This document shows positions 33,099 through 42,677 of a stretch of DNA of 64,000 bases, one piece after another. The notes beneath the pieces were generated by a model, which was not told the DNA's origin, searched no databases, and was given only the letters and a program-made list of their open reading frames with translations. The DNA lies in assembly GCF_042680125.1 (NCBI RefSeq), contig NZ_JBHTNY010000016.1; one strand, 5' to 3'. A program made the translations under genes and the position numbers. Position 1 is the first letter of the stretch. Every line of letters begins with the position of its first letter. Origin of the DNA: Robinsoniella peoriensis (GTDB lineage: Bacteria > Bacillota > Clostridia > Lachnospirales > Lachnospiraceae).

Positions 33099-34538
33099 GT
33101 GCGAGGGATTTTTAACAATAAATTTATCAAGAAATATGCCAAGAGCCTTCAAGTGCGCATATTTGTAATTTTCTGTCTGGTTGGAATGCTGCCGATTATG
33201 GTCCTGAAATTCGGGATTCTGAAAAGCTATGAAAACCAGTCTATTCAGCAACGGGGGAAAATGGTTCAAAACCAGTGCAATAATATTGCGGACCAATTAA
33301 GCGATTCGATGTATTTTCAGGGGAATTCATCGCCTGTCATTGATAATGAACTGGCACAACTGGCAAATCTGTACAGCGGACGTGTGGTGATTGTAAATAA
33401 TCAACTGCGGGTCATCAAAGATACATACGGGATTGACGAGAAAAAATTTATCGTATCAGAGGAACTGATCAAGAGTTTTAAAGGGGAAGATACCCTCCAT
33501 TATGATAAAGACGGAGAATTTATCGAAATGACCGTCCCTGTAAAAGATGCAGTTACCAAAGAATTAATCGGCGTTATGATTGTAAGCACGCCCACTCAGG
33601 ATATTAAAGATGCAAGGGATTTATTAGGCAGACAGGTATTCGTACTGCAGATTGTTTTGGCTCTTTGCGTTATTGGAATTGCATTCTACACATCCAAGAT
33701 TCTGGTGCGTCCATTTGGTAAAGTGACGCAATCTCTGGAAGAGCTTACCGGGGGATTTCTGGAAGACGATATCAAGCTTTTAGACTATACGGAGACACAG
33801 CAGCTGTCGGAGGCATACAATAAAATGCTGGGCCGTATGAAGGCGCTGGATGATTCCAGGCAGGAATTCGTATCCAATGTCTCCCATGAGTTAAAGACAC
33901 CCATTACCTCCATGAAGGTACTGGCTGATTCTCTTCTAATGCAGGAAGAAGTTCCCAATGAACTGTACAAGGAATTTATGACAGATATTGCAGAAGAAAT
34001 TGATCGGGAAAATAAAATTATCAACGATCTGCTTTCTTTGGTTAAGCTGGATAAAAAGGCTTCGGATCTGAATATACAGCCTACAAATATCAATGAATTA
34101 TTAGAGCTCATTTTAAAAAGACTGCGGCCCATTGCAGCAAAACGCAATATCGAGCTGGTTCTGGAAACTTTCCGTCCGGTATCGGCAGAAGTGGATGAAA
34201 CAAAGCTGACTCTTGCAGTATCTAATCTTGTAGAAAACGCGATTAAATATAACAAGGAAGGCGGATGGGTTCATGTGTCCATCAACGTAGACCATAAGTA
34301 TTTTTATGTGAAGGTAGAGGATTCCGGAATGGGTATACCCGAAGAATCCCAGGAACATATTTTTGAACGGTTCTACCGGGTGGATAAATCACATTCAAGG
34401 GAAATCGGAGGCACGGGTCTTGGTCTTGCTATTACAAGAAATGCAATACTAATGCACCGGGGTGCGATTAAAGTATACAGTAAAGAGGGAGAAGGGACGA
34501 CTTTTACCGTTAGGATTCCTTTGAATTATGTAGGATAA
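33099..34538 (+). CDS. Sensor histidine kinase (HAMP, HisKA)
   Basis: A 479-residue membrane kinase. Membrane helices at about 20-40 and 178-198 flank an extracytoplasmic sensor with a single-Cache look. HAMP follows, then the HisKA dimer with His263 in FVSNVSHELKTPITSM, and an ATPase domain with NLVENAIKYN, DSGMGIPEE and GGTGLGLAI. It pairs with the upstream response regulator. The start is GTG at 33099, 10 nt after GAGGGG; a seven-codon frame (ATG at 33092 to TAA at 33115) overlaps it in another frame and may couple translation. The signal sensed is unknown. Confidence 0.9.
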   Translation: MRGIFNNKFIKKYAKSLQVRIFVIFCLVGMLPIMVLKFGILKSYENQSIQQRGKMVQNQCNNIADQLSDSMYFQGNSSPVIDNELAQLANLYSGRVVIVNNQLRVIKDTYGIDEKKFIVSEELIKSFKGEDTLHYDKDGEFIEMTVPVKDAVTKELIGVMIVSTPTQDIKDARDLLGRQVFVLQIVLALCVIGIAFYTSKILVRPFGKVTQSLEELTGGFLEDDIKLLDYTETQQLSEAYNKMLGRMKALDDSRQEFVSNVSHELKTPITSMKVLADSLLMQEEVPNELYKEFMTDIAEEIDRENKIINDLLSLVKLDKKASDLNIQPTNINELLELILKRLRPIAAKRNIELVLETFRPVSAEVDETKLTLAVSNLVENAIKYNKEGGWVHVSINVDHKYFYVKVEDSGMGIPEESQEHIFERFYRVDKSHSREIGGTGLGLAITRNAILMHRGAIKVYSKEGEGTTFTVRIPLNYVG

Positions 34539-34552
34539 TGGGGAGATACAAC

Positions 34553-35623
34553 ATGAAGAATTTCTTTAAACTATTGCTGATTGCAGCAGTGCTGCTGGCT
34601 TTGTCCGGATGTACAAAAAAGATGACAGAGCAGGCAAATCTGAAGATTTACTGTACAAACAGCGAAGGAACAAAACTTGTAGAAGAAAATTATAAGGCTT
34701 CCTCTGCCAACCCGGAAGACATGATCCGGGAGATGCTGGATAAGCTAAAGGCTGATCCGTCTCCAATGGAGCATAGAAGTGCTATCCCAAAAGATGTTCA
34801 TATTGCGGGGTATCTGCTGGAGGGTAAACAGCTGATCTTAACATTTGATGATGCTTATCAGAAAATGAACAATGTAACAGAAGTGCTTATGAGGGCTGCA
34901 ATAGTGAAAACTCTGGTTCAAATCGAAGGCGTGGATGATGTAGTCTTCAAGATTGGTGACCAGGAACTGATGGACGATACGGGCAATCCTATTGGTCCAA
35001 TGAATGCAGACACCTTTATCGATACAAAAGGAAAGGGGATCAATTCCTATCAATATGCGTCACTGACATTATATTTTGCAAATGAAGACGGTACCAGGCT
35101 GGTAAAAGAGATGCGTAATGTGCATTACTCAACAAACACAACCCTGGAAAAGGTAGTTTTGGAACAGCTGATTGCAGGCCCGGTTAATACAAAGCTTCAG
35201 CCCGTTTTACCCGCTAATACGAAAGTGTCGAATGTATTGGCTGATAAGGAAAGCTGTACCATTAATTTTGATGAAAGCTTTAATAAGATTCTTTTAGACA
35301 GGGAAATTTTACCGGAGGTCACAATTTATGCCATGGTTAATTCAATCATTGATTCCTGTAAAATTACCAGAGTCCAGATGCAGATAGGCGGAAATGCCGA
35401 AGTGCAATACCGGGATAAGATTAGTTTCAAAGTGCCGTTTGAACGCAGCAAAGATATTATCATGCAGGTAGAGGGCACGAAACAAGAGAGTACCGTACCT
35501 GACAGCCAGACAGATACGGATATGACCGGAACAGAAAATGATTCCAGTGTTCATGAACCAACCATGGGGATTGATCCAAATCTGAAGCAGGAAACGGATA
35601 CCACAAAGGAGAGTGACAAGTGA
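34553..35623 (+). CDS. GerMN domain lipoprotein
   Basis: A 356-residue exported lipoprotein; the signal peptide ends in LALSGC with Cys20. Two GerMN domains follow: one at about 35-160 (LKIYCTNSEG through KTLVQIEGVDDVVF) and one at about 165-300 (SLTLYFANEDGTRLVKEMRN through SIIDSCKITRVQMQI). The C-terminal 50 residues are acidic, Thr/Ser-rich and probably unstructured. GerM proteins act in sporulation and germination envelope assembly, while two-domain lipoproteins behind two-component pairs resemble LpqB-like modulators of the kinase. The start at 34553 is 6 nt after GGGGAGA. Its stop overlaps comEC by four bases. Confidence 0.85.
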   Translation: MKNFFKLLLIAAVLLALSGCTKKMTEQANLKIYCTNSEGTKLVEENYKASSANPEDMIREMLDKLKADPSPMEHRSAIPKDVHIAGYLLEGKQLILTFDDAYQKMNNVTEVLMRAAIVKTLVQIEGVDDVVFKIGDQELMDDTGNPIGPMNADTFIDTKGKGINSYQYASLTLYFANEDGTRLVKEMRNVHYSTNTTLEKVVLEQLIAGPVNTKLQPVLPANTKVSNVLADKESCTINFDESFNKILLDREILPEVTIYAMVNSIIDSCKITRVQMQIGGNAEVQYRDKISFKVPFERSKDIIMQVEGTKQESTVPDSQTDTDMTGTENDSSVHEPTMGIDPNLKQETDTTKESDK

Positions 35624-37836
35624 CAAGAAGACCGCTTTGTGTCATTTGTTTTCTGGTGATCGGCTGGCTGCTGGTCAGCGGGAAGTACGGGATGAATGAA
35701 AATTCATCCTGGACCTCCCGGCTTTATGACAAAAAAATAACCGTCACAGGCCGGCTTGTGAAACAGGAACAAAGCGCCACATCAAATCAATTATATCTGA
35801 AAAACAATTCTATTATTTATCAATCGAAATCTTATAAAATTCCAAAACAAAAACAAATTCTTATATTTACCGACGATGTAACAATGTATAAGGCTGGCAG
35901 TTTACTAAAAGTAACCGGGATCTGCCGGGAAATGGAAGAGCCGGGAAACCCGGGACAGTTTGATTTAAAAAAGTACTATGAAATTAAAGGAATCCAGATG
36001 GTTCTGAATAAGGGAAAAGTGAATGATACCGGCAGTAAGTATTGGCATATCCGGCAGTTTCTGTGGGACATGAGACAACGCTTTAAACGGACGTTTCTTC
36101 AAGTAGCAGGGGAAGAAAATGCCTCTGTACTGACCGCAATGCTGCTGGGAGAAAAAAAGGAACTTGACCCGGAAGTGAAAAGCTTATATCAAGATAACGG
36201 GATCGCTCATATTTTGGCAATTTCCGGTCTGCATATCTCCATGCTGGGAATCGCTTTACACAAACTACTGCGCAAACTGGGGATTTCCTGGTACATATCC
36301 GGGGGAGCAGCAGGAATTACGATGTGTGCATACGGCTTGATGACGGGATTTGGCGTTTCCACCACCCGTGCGGTTATTATGTTCCTGATGTACCTGCTGG
36401 CGGGGATTCTGGGCAGGACTTATGATATTGTGTCAGCACTTGCTCTGGCTGCGGTAATGATTTTAATAGAGAATCCGCGGTACCTGACAGATGCAGGCTT
36501 CTTATTATCTTTTCTGGCAGTACTTGGTGCAGCTGTACTGGCACCTGTGATGCGGGATATATTCTCCTGTAAAAATAAACTGCTGGAATCATTTCTGGTC
36601 AGCATGGCGATTCAGCTTACAACGGTTCCCATTGTGTTATACTTTTATTTTGAAATCCCCCTGTATGGAGTAGCTTTAAACCTGATCGTGATCCCGCTGA
36701 TGAGTCTCGTATTGGGATTTGGCATTGCAGGCGGTATAGCTGGTCTTATTTCTATTCCGGCGGGTATCTTCCTGATCTCCCCCTGTTATTATATATTAGG
36801 ACTGTATAAATACCTCTGTGTTGCGGTACTGCAGCTGCCATTTACAAAAGTGATCATTGGAAAACCCCAATTATGGCAGATTATTTTATATTATCTTATT
36901 TTACTGGCCTTATGTCTGATTAAACAAAATAAACAGTATGGAGAGGTTGTAAAGTGGGTATGGGGAACAGCATTTATGTTCTTTCTGATTTCCAGACAGC
37001 CCATAACAGGGATGAGAATTACCTTTCTGGATGTGGGGCAGGGGGATGGCATCTGTATCCAGGCGCCCGGAGGAATAAATTGTTTCATTGACGGGGGCAG
37101 CAGTGATGTAAAACTGGTAGGGAGTAAAAGGATTGAGCCCTTTCTTAAAAGCCGGGGGATTCAGGAACTGGATTATCTTTTTATCAGCCATATGGATGCC
37201 GACCATATAAATGGAATTATGGAACTACTGCAGGCATATGCTTTAAACTTAGCAGGAGATAATGCCTCCGGAGTGTCAATCCGGCATCTGATCTTGCCAA
37301 AATTGGCAAAAAAGGATGAAGAATATCTGGAAATTGAAAATTTAGCGAAAAAAAATAAAATAAAGGTTCTATATTTTCAAAAAGGTGATAGAATTTTAAA
37401 TGGCAGGTTTTCTTTTTCCTGTCTTCATCCTTCTGGGAATGCAAATTCGGAAGACAGAAATGAAAATTCTATGGTATTGCAAATGACCTATAAAAATTTT
37501 CGTATATTTCTTGCAGGAGATGTGGAAGGAAAGGGAGAAGAAGAGTTAATGGGATCAAAGGAGTTGAAAAGGGCTGATATTTTAAAAGTTGCACACCACG
37601 GTTCAAAAAACAGCACACCAGACGCCTTTCTGGATAAAGTTCGTCCCCAGATAGGTATCTTGTCCTATGGAAAAGAAAACCGTTATGGACATCCCCATGA
37701 AGAACTTCTGAATCGTCTTCGGATGGCCGGGGTGACTTATTATTCCACCACGGATTATGGAGCCCTGGAAGTGAGCAGTGATGGCGAAGAAATGAATATT
37801 CACGGGATGAAAAACCCAAAAAAATCAGATAAGTAA
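35620..37836 (+). CDS. comEC: ComEC/Rec2 DNA-uptake channel protein
   Basis: A 738-residue polytopic membrane protein that forms the channel for single-stranded DNA in transformation. Order: first helix (about 5-20); DUF4131-like soluble part with an OB fold (about 30-140); competence membrane domain (about 165-450) including ISGLHISMLGIALHKLL; C-terminal metallo-beta-lactamase-like domain from ITFLDVGQGDGICI, with SHMDADHINGIM as metal motif, then VAHHGSKNSTPDAFL. The GTG start at 35620 lies 8 nt after AAGGAG and overlaps the GerMN gene's stop. The full-length architecture implies a working channel, though other competence genes are outside the window. Confidence 0.93.
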   Translation: MTRRPLCVICFLVIGWLLVSGKYGMNENSSWTSRLYDKKITVTGRLVKQEQSATSNQLYLKNNSIIYQSKSYKIPKQKQILIFTDDVTMYKAGSLLKVTGICREMEEPGNPGQFDLKKYYEIKGIQMVLNKGKVNDTGSKYWHIRQFLWDMRQRFKRTFLQVAGEENASVLTAMLLGEKKELDPEVKSLYQDNGIAHILAISGLHISMLGIALHKLLRKLGISWYISGGAAGITMCAYGLMTGFGVSTTRAVIMFLMYLLAGILGRTYDIVSALALAAVMILIENPRYLTDAGFLLSFLAVLGAAVLAPVMRDIFSCKNKLLESFLVSMAIQLTTVPIVLYFYFEIPLYGVALNLIVIPLMSLVLGFGIAGGIAGLISIPAGIFLISPCYYILGLYKYLCVAVLQLPFTKVIIGKPQLWQIILYYLILLALCLIKQNKQYGEVVKWVWGTAFMFFLISRQPITGMRITFLDVGQGDGICIQAPGGINCFIDGGSSDVKLVGSKRIEPFLKSRGIQELDYLFISHMDADHINGIMELLQAYALNLAGDNASGVSIRHLILPKLAKKDEEYLEIENLAKKNKIKVLYFQKGDRILNGRFSFSCLHPSGNANSEDRNENSMVLQMTYKNFRIFLAGDVEGKGEEELMGSKELKRADILKVAHHGSKNSTPDAFLDKVRPQIGILSYGKENRYGHPHEELLNRLRMAGVTYYSTTDYGALEVSSDGEEMNIHGMKNPKKSDK

Positions 37837-37900
37837 AATTTTCAAAGAAAAATAAAGGAAAAAACCATTTTTTGCGGAATATATTTAGTATGAGAATGTT

Positions 37901-37985
37901 AGAGCGTGTTTGAAAATTCATTTGGAACGAATCACCCAAAAAGTGAGACACACAGCTGCCGGAAAGCAATTTCAAACACGATCTG
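37901..37985 (+). repeat. Family 2 inverted repeat, full copy, before dgt
   Basis: Left arm GAGCGTGTTTGAAAATT (37902-37918), right arm AATTTCAAACACGATCT (from 37968), about 50 nt between them with CAGCTGCCGGAAAGC. It ends just before the AAGGAGGAG of dgt. Related sequence occurs at 3379, 28660, 32990, 49353 and 58771. Confidence 0.7.
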
Positions 37986-38001
37986 GAAAAGGAGGAGACA
38001 G

Positions 38002-39012
38002 GTGCTGACGATCAGAGAAAAAGCAGAACTTAGAGAAGAACAGATTTTTAGTCCCTATGCATCTTTGAGTAAGAACTCCAGGGGCCGGGACAGAGATGAA
38101 CCACAGTGTGATATCCGTCCGGTATACCAGAGAGACCGGGACCGGATTTTGCACTGTAAGTCTTTTCGCAGGCTGAAGCATAAGACACAGGTGTTTTTGA
38201 CTCCCTTGGGAGACCACTATCGGACCCGCCTGACTCACACGCTGGAGGTTTCCCAGACGGCAAGGACGATTGCACAGGCATTAGGGCTCAATGACAACCT
38301 GGCAGAGGCAATTGCCCTGGGACATGACCTGGGACACACTCCTTTCGGACATTCCGGAGAAAGTGCGTTGAATGAAGTCTGCCCGCTGGGATTTGCTCAT
38401 TTTGAACAGAGTGTGCGGGTAGTGGAGTTACTTGAGAAAAAAGGAAAAGGATTAAACCTTACCTGGGAAGTGCGGGATGGGATTTTAAATCACAGAACCG
38501 CCGGTGATCCAAACACACTGGAAGGAAAAGTTGTGCGGCTTTCGGATAAGATTGCTTATATTAATCATGATATTGATGATGCAGAGCGTGCCGGTATCCT
38601 TCGGGAAGAAGATATTCCACTGGAGTATCGGGAGATTTTGGGATTTACCATCCGGGAAAGGTTAAATACCCTGATTCATGATATTGTAAGAAACAGTGAG
38701 GATAAAGCGGATATCATTATGTCACCTCATATAGAAGAGGCAATGCAGGGGCTTAGGTCCTTTATGTTCAAGCACGTTTACCGCAATCCAAAAGCTAAGG
38801 GAGAAGAGGCAAGAGCCAGGAATATGCTGCAGGAATTATACTATTATTATTCCAGGCACCTGGAAATGCTGCCAGGCGAATATCTCGAGCTGATTGAAAA
38901 AAGAAATGAAAGAGAAGAGCGGGTTGTGTGCGATTACATAGCTGGTATGACAGACCAGTATTCCATAAATAGGTTTTCGGAGCTTTTTATTCCGAAGTCC
39001 TGGCAGGTGTAA
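38002..39012 (+). CDS. dgt: Deoxyguanosinetriphosphate triphosphohydrolase-like protein
   Basis: A 336-residue HD-domain hydrolase that removes triphosphate from dGTP or other dNTPs. The metal motif is split as usual: His in RTRLTHTLEVSQ, the HD pair in ALGHDLGHTPFGHSGE, and a later Asp in LSDKIAYINHDIDDAE. The N-terminal substrate-binding block RDRDRILHCKSFRRLKHKTQ is typical. GTG at 38002 is taken as start, 6 nt after AGGAGG; the 32 codons upstream in frame are translated repeat sequence, not protein. It precedes dnaG by 11 bp, linking dNTP control with replication. The exact dNTP preference is unknown. Confidence 0.93.
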   Translation: MLTIREKAELREEQIFSPYASLSKNSRGRDRDEPQCDIRPVYQRDRDRILHCKSFRRLKHKTQVFLTPLGDHYRTRLTHTLEVSQTARTIAQALGLNDNLAEAIALGHDLGHTPFGHSGESALNEVCPLGFAHFEQSVRVVELLEKKGKGLNLTWEVRDGILNHRTAGDPNTLEGKVVRLSDKIAYINHDIDDAERAGILREEDIPLEYREILGFTIRERLNTLIHDIVRNSEDKADIIMSPHIEEAMQGLRSFMFKHVYRNPKAKGEEARARNMLQELYYYYSRHLEMLPGEYLELIEKRNEREERVVCDYIAGMTDQYSINRFSELFIPKSWQV

Positions 39013-39023
39013 GGAGAGTTAAA

Positions 39024-40790
39024 ATGTTTTATTCAGATGACATGATAGAAGAAATAAGGTTAAAAAATGATATCGTTGATGTAATTTCAGGATATGTAAA
39101 ACTGCAGAGGAAAGGGAGTTCCTATTTCGGACTGTGTCCGTTCCATAATGAAAAGTCTCCCTCCTTTTCAGTAAGCCCGGCAAAACAGATGTATTACTGC
39201 TTTGGCTGCGGAGCAGGTGGAAATGTATTTACCTTTGTTATGGAATACGAAAATTACACCTTTCCGGAAGCTGTAAAATTTCTGGCTGACCGCGTAGGTG
39301 TGGATCTGCCGGAGCAGGAATATAATGAAGAAATGAAAAAGCAGCAGGATTTAAAAAGCCGTATTCTGGATTTAAATAAAATGGCTGCTAATTACTTTTA
39401 TTTCCAGCTTAGCCAGGAGTGCGGCAGGCAGGCGATGGATTATCTGAAGGGCAGAGAATTAAGCGATGAGACCATCAAAGGATTTGGCCTTGGATTTGCA
39501 AATAAATACAGTGATGATTTATATCTGTATTTGAAAAAGAAAGGGATCTCGGACGAGCTGTTAAGCCAGTCGGGATTGATGAACGTGGATGAGAAACATG
39601 GAATGTATGATAAATTCTGGAACCGCGTTATTTTCCCAATAATGGATGTAAATGGAAGGGTGATTGGTTTCGGCGGCCGTGTAATGGGGGATGGAAAGCC
39701 TAAATACTTAAATTCACCGGAAACGAAGGTATTTGATAAGAGCCGTAATCTATACGGTTTAAACATTGCCAGAACATCCAGAAAGAAAAATCTCCTGGTC
39801 TGCGAGGGCTACATGGATGTAATCTCCATGCACCAGGCAGGATTCAAAAATGCGGTAGCTTCTTTAGGTACGGCGCTGACGACTCAGCATGCGAGCCTTT
39901 TAAAGCGGTACACAGAAGAGGTAGTACTAACTTATGACAGTGATGAGGCCGGTCTGAAAGCGGCACTTCGGGCTATTCCGATATTAAAGGCAGCGGGACT
40001 TTCAGCAAAAGTGCTGGATATGAAGCCATATAAGGATCCGGATGAATTTATCAAAGCTCTTGGAGCAGAGGCTTTTCAGGATCGAATTGATCATGCAGTA
40101 AACAGTTTCTTTTTTGAAATAGATGTGATGCAAAAGGGTTATAATATGGATGACCCGGAAAGCAAAACCGATTTTTATAATCAGGTTGCAAAGAGACTTC
40201 TGGAATTCGAGCAGGAACTGGAACGGGAAAATTATATAGAAGCCATTGCCTCCAGGTATCATGTGGGATTTGAAAATCTCAGAAAATTGGTTAACCGTAT
40301 GGCTATGAAGAGCATTTCAGCACCGGAAATAAAGCAGAGGCCGAAAAACCGGAATGCGGAAAAGGAAGATGGGATGCTGAAATCCCAAAAACTGCTGCTG
40401 ACCTGGCTGATCGAAAATCCCGGTTTGTTTGCACAGATAAAACCATACGTAGGACCGGATGATTTTACCACAGAGTTGTATCATACAGTGGCAGGAATGC
40501 TGTTTGAACAGTATGAGAACGGTGCTTTAAATCCGGCAAAAATCATTAATCATTTTACAGATCCTGAGCAGCAAAGAGAAACCGCTGCACTTTTTAATAC
40601 CAGTATCCGCGTTGAGACAAAAGAAGAAATGAATAAAGCACTAAAAGAGACAATCGCAAGAGTGATGAATAATAGCATCGAGTATAAGACCACACATCTG
40701 GATCCTACAGATATTGTTGGTCTTCAGCAGATTATCCAGGCAAAGCGAAGGCTTCAGGATATTGAAAAAGTGCATATTTCCCTGGATTGA
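39024..40790 (+). CDS. dnaG: DNA primase
   Basis: Makes RNA primers for replication. The 588-residue length is normal. The zinc domain (residues 35-65) has CPFHNEKSPSFSVSP followed by YYCFGCGAGG (three Cys and one His). The RNA polymerase core and TOPRIM region follow: VIFPIMDVNGRVIGFGGRV, LLVCEGYMDVIS with the catalytic Glu, and LTYDSDEAG with the metal-binding Asp pair. The C-terminal part (about 450-588) is the helicase-binding domain. It is followed by rpoD, the macromolecular-synthesis order. The ATG follows TAAGGAGAGTTAAA. Confidence 0.97.
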   Translation: MFYSDDMIEEIRLKNDIVDVISGYVKLQRKGSSYFGLCPFHNEKSPSFSVSPAKQMYYCFGCGAGGNVFTFVMEYENYTFPEAVKFLADRVGVDLPEQEYNEEMKKQQDLKSRILDLNKMAANYFYFQLSQECGRQAMDYLKGRELSDETIKGFGLGFANKYSDDLYLYLKKKGISDELLSQSGLMNVDEKHGMYDKFWNRVIFPIMDVNGRVIGFGGRVMGDGKPKYLNSPETKVFDKSRNLYGLNIARTSRKKNLLVCEGYMDVISMHQAGFKNAVASLGTALTTQHASLLKRYTEEVVLTYDSDEAGLKAALRAIPILKAAGLSAKVLDMKPYKDPDEFIKALGAEAFQDRIDHAVNSFFFEIDVMQKGYNMDDPESKTDFYNQVAKRLLEFEQELERENYIEAIASRYHVGFENLRKLVNRMAMKSISAPEIKQRPKNRNAEKEDGMLKSQKLLLTWLIENPGLFAQIKPYVGPDDFTTELYHTVAGMLFEQYENGALNPAKIINHFTDPEQQRETAALFNTSIRVETKEEMNKALKETIARVMNNSIEYKTTHLDPTDIVGLQQIIQAKRRLQDIEKVHISLD

Positions 40791-40867
40791 GGACAGAATA
40801 GTAATCAGTACAGCATTGATTAGTAAGCCTGAGATCTCGGTGGAAGCTATGAAAGGAAGGATGCAGG

Positions 40868-41968
40868 ATGGAAGAACAAGTACTGGATTTTACGGAAAAA
40901 TTAAAAGCTTTATTAGCATACGCCAGAAAAAAGAAAAATGTGTTAGAATATATAGAGGTGCAGGAGTTTTTCAAAGGCACTGACCTCACCGAAGAGCAGT
41001 GCGAAAAAATTCTGGACTATTTGGATAATAATGGAGTAGACGTATTGCGTATCTCGGATGACGAAGAAGAACCGTTGATCTTAGATGATGAAGATGAGAT
41101 CAATCCGGAAGAAATAGACCTGTCCGTTCCGGAAGGAGTGGGAACAGATGATCCCGTCCGTATGTACCTCAAAGAAATCGGTAAGGTACCATTGCTTACC
41201 ACAGAAGATGAAATCCAGCTTGCCATTCGAAAAGAAGAAGGTGACGAAGCGGCGAAGCATCAGCTGGCGGAGGCTAATCTGCGTCTTGTTGTGAGCATTG
41301 CCAAACGATATGCAGGAAGAGGCATGGCTCTGCTTGATTTGATTCAGGAAGGTAATCTTGGACTGATCAAAGCAGTTGATAAATTTGATTACAGCAAAGG
41401 ATATAAATTCAGTACCTATGCCACCTGGTGGATTCGTCAGGCGATTACCCGTGCGATTGCCGATCAGGCAAGAACTATCCGTATTCCGGTTCACATGGTG
41501 GAGACAATTAATAAAGTGATCCGCACATCCAGGCAGCTTGTCCAGGATCTGGGCAGAGAACCTAAGCCGGAGGAAATAGGTGAAGTGATGCATATGTCAC
41601 CGGAGCGAGTGAGAGAGATTCTGAAAGTTTCCCAGGAACCGGTCTCTTTGGAAACTCCGGTTGGAGAAGAAGATGACAGCCATCTGGGTGACTTTATCCA
41701 GGATGACCATGTTGCGGTTCCGGCAGAAGCAGCTGCATATACTTTGCTCCGGGAGCAGCTGGTAGAAGTTCTGGATACACTGACTGACCGTGAACAAAAG
41801 GTATTATCCCTGCGTTTCGGTCTGGTGGACGGAAGAGCAAGAACCCTGGAAGAGGTTGGAAAAGAATTTAATGTCACAAGAGAACGCATTCGTCAGATTG
41901 AGGCGAAAGCACTGCGTAAACTGCGTCACCCAAGCCGCAGCCGCAAGCTAAAGGACTATTTGGATTAA
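40868..41968 (+). CDS. rpoD: RNA polymerase primary sigma factor
   Basis: The housekeeping sigma factor (SigA), 366 residues, like other Bacillota. Region 1.1 is at 1-75, with a strongly acidic linker after it. Region 1.2 (DPVRMYLKEIGKVPLLT) and region 2 follow, the latter with the RpoD box DLIQEGNLGLIKAVDKF and YKFSTYATWWIRQAITRA for -10 recognition. Region 3 is IRIPVHMVETINKVIR, and region 4 is the helix-turn-helix TLEEVGKEFNVTRERIRQIE that reads the -35. Promoters assigned in this window (TTGACA-17-TATAAT type) agree with it. The ATG follows AAGGATGCAGG. Confidence 0.98.
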   Translation: MEEQVLDFTEKLKALLAYARKKKNVLEYIEVQEFFKGTDLTEEQCEKILDYLDNNGVDVLRISDDEEEPLILDDEDEINPEEIDLSVPEGVGTDDPVRMYLKEIGKVPLLTTEDEIQLAIRKEEGDEAAKHQLAEANLRLVVSIAKRYAGRGMALLDLIQEGNLGLIKAVDKFDYSKGYKFSTYATWWIRQAITRAIADQARTIRIPVHMVETINKVIRTSRQLVQDLGREPKPEEIGEVMHMSPERVREILKVSQEPVSLETPVGEEDDSHLGDFIQDDHVAVPAEAAAYTLLREQLVEVLDTLTDREQKVLSLRFGLVDGRARTLEEVGKEFNVTRERIRQIEAKALRKLRHPSRSRKLKDYLD

Positions 41969-41984
41969 GAAAGGAAGTTATCAT

Positions 41985-42677
41985 ATGCAGTTATCAAAAA
42001 GATTGTTAGCAGTCTCTGAAATGGTAACTTCCAATAGCCGCTTGGCGGATATTGGAACGGACCATGCATACATACCAATTTACCTGGTTGAGAATCAGAG
42101 AGTGCCCCATGCAATTGCCATGGATGTAAATAAGGGTCCCTTAAACAGGGCAAAAGAAAATATTGAACTTCATGGACTAAAGGAATACATAGAGACCAGG
42201 CTCTCCGACGGAGCAGCGGCACTACGGAATGGGGAAGTGGATTCTGTTGTTATCGCCGGTATGGGCGGAGGCCTGGTCATTAAAATACTGACCGAAGGAT
42301 CAGAGGTTTTGGAAAGCGTAAAGGAGCTCATTCTGCAGCCACAGTCTGAGCTCGCTTTTGTGCGCCGCTTTTTACAGGAAAACCAATTCGCAGTCATTGA
42401 AGAAAATATGGTATTGGATGAAGGAAAATATTATCCCATGATGAAAGCGGTACATGGAAAAATGGATTACAATAGAGAGATTGATTTTAAATATGGCAGG
42501 CTCCTCCTGGAGCAGAAAAACGAATGTTTAAAATCCTTTCTGGATAAAGAAGAGAAGACTTATGAAAAAGTATTGGTAACTCTTCGGGGGAACGATGGGG
42601 ATCACGCAAAACAGCGTTTCGCAGAAGTGGAACAGGAACTGGAGTATATTCGCAGAGCAAAGGAGGATATGGCATGA
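41985..42677 (+). CDS. trmK: tRNA (adenine-22-N1)-methyltransferase
   Basis: SAM-dependent methylation of A22 in the tRNA D-loop region; 230 residues, the normal size. Motif I is RLADIGTDHAYIPIYL, the SAM pocket; the catalytic region shows VVIAGMGGGLVIKIL and LILQPQSELAFVRRFL. The C-terminal third is a helical coiled-coil-like arm. It sits right after rpoD and overlaps the next gene by four bases, as is common in Bacillota. The ATG follows AAAGGAAGTTATCAT. Confidence 0.94.
   Translation: MQLSKRLLAVSEMVTSNSRLADIGTDHAYIPIYLVENQRVPHAIAMDVNKGPLNRAKENIELHGLKEYIETRLSDGAAALRNGEVDSVVIAGMGGGLVIKILTEGSEVLESVKELILQPQSELAFVRRFLQENQFAVIEENMVLDEGKYYPMMKAVHGKMDYNREIDFKYGRLLLEQKNECLKSFLDKEEKTYEKVLVTLRGNDGDHAKQRFAEVEQELEYIRRAKEDMA

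Noticed and set aside
37906..38001. N-terminal extension of the dGTPase starting at 37906
   Set aside because: The 32 extra residues are encoded by the family 2 repeat, and a GTG with AGGAGG at the right distance starts exactly where family similarity begins.
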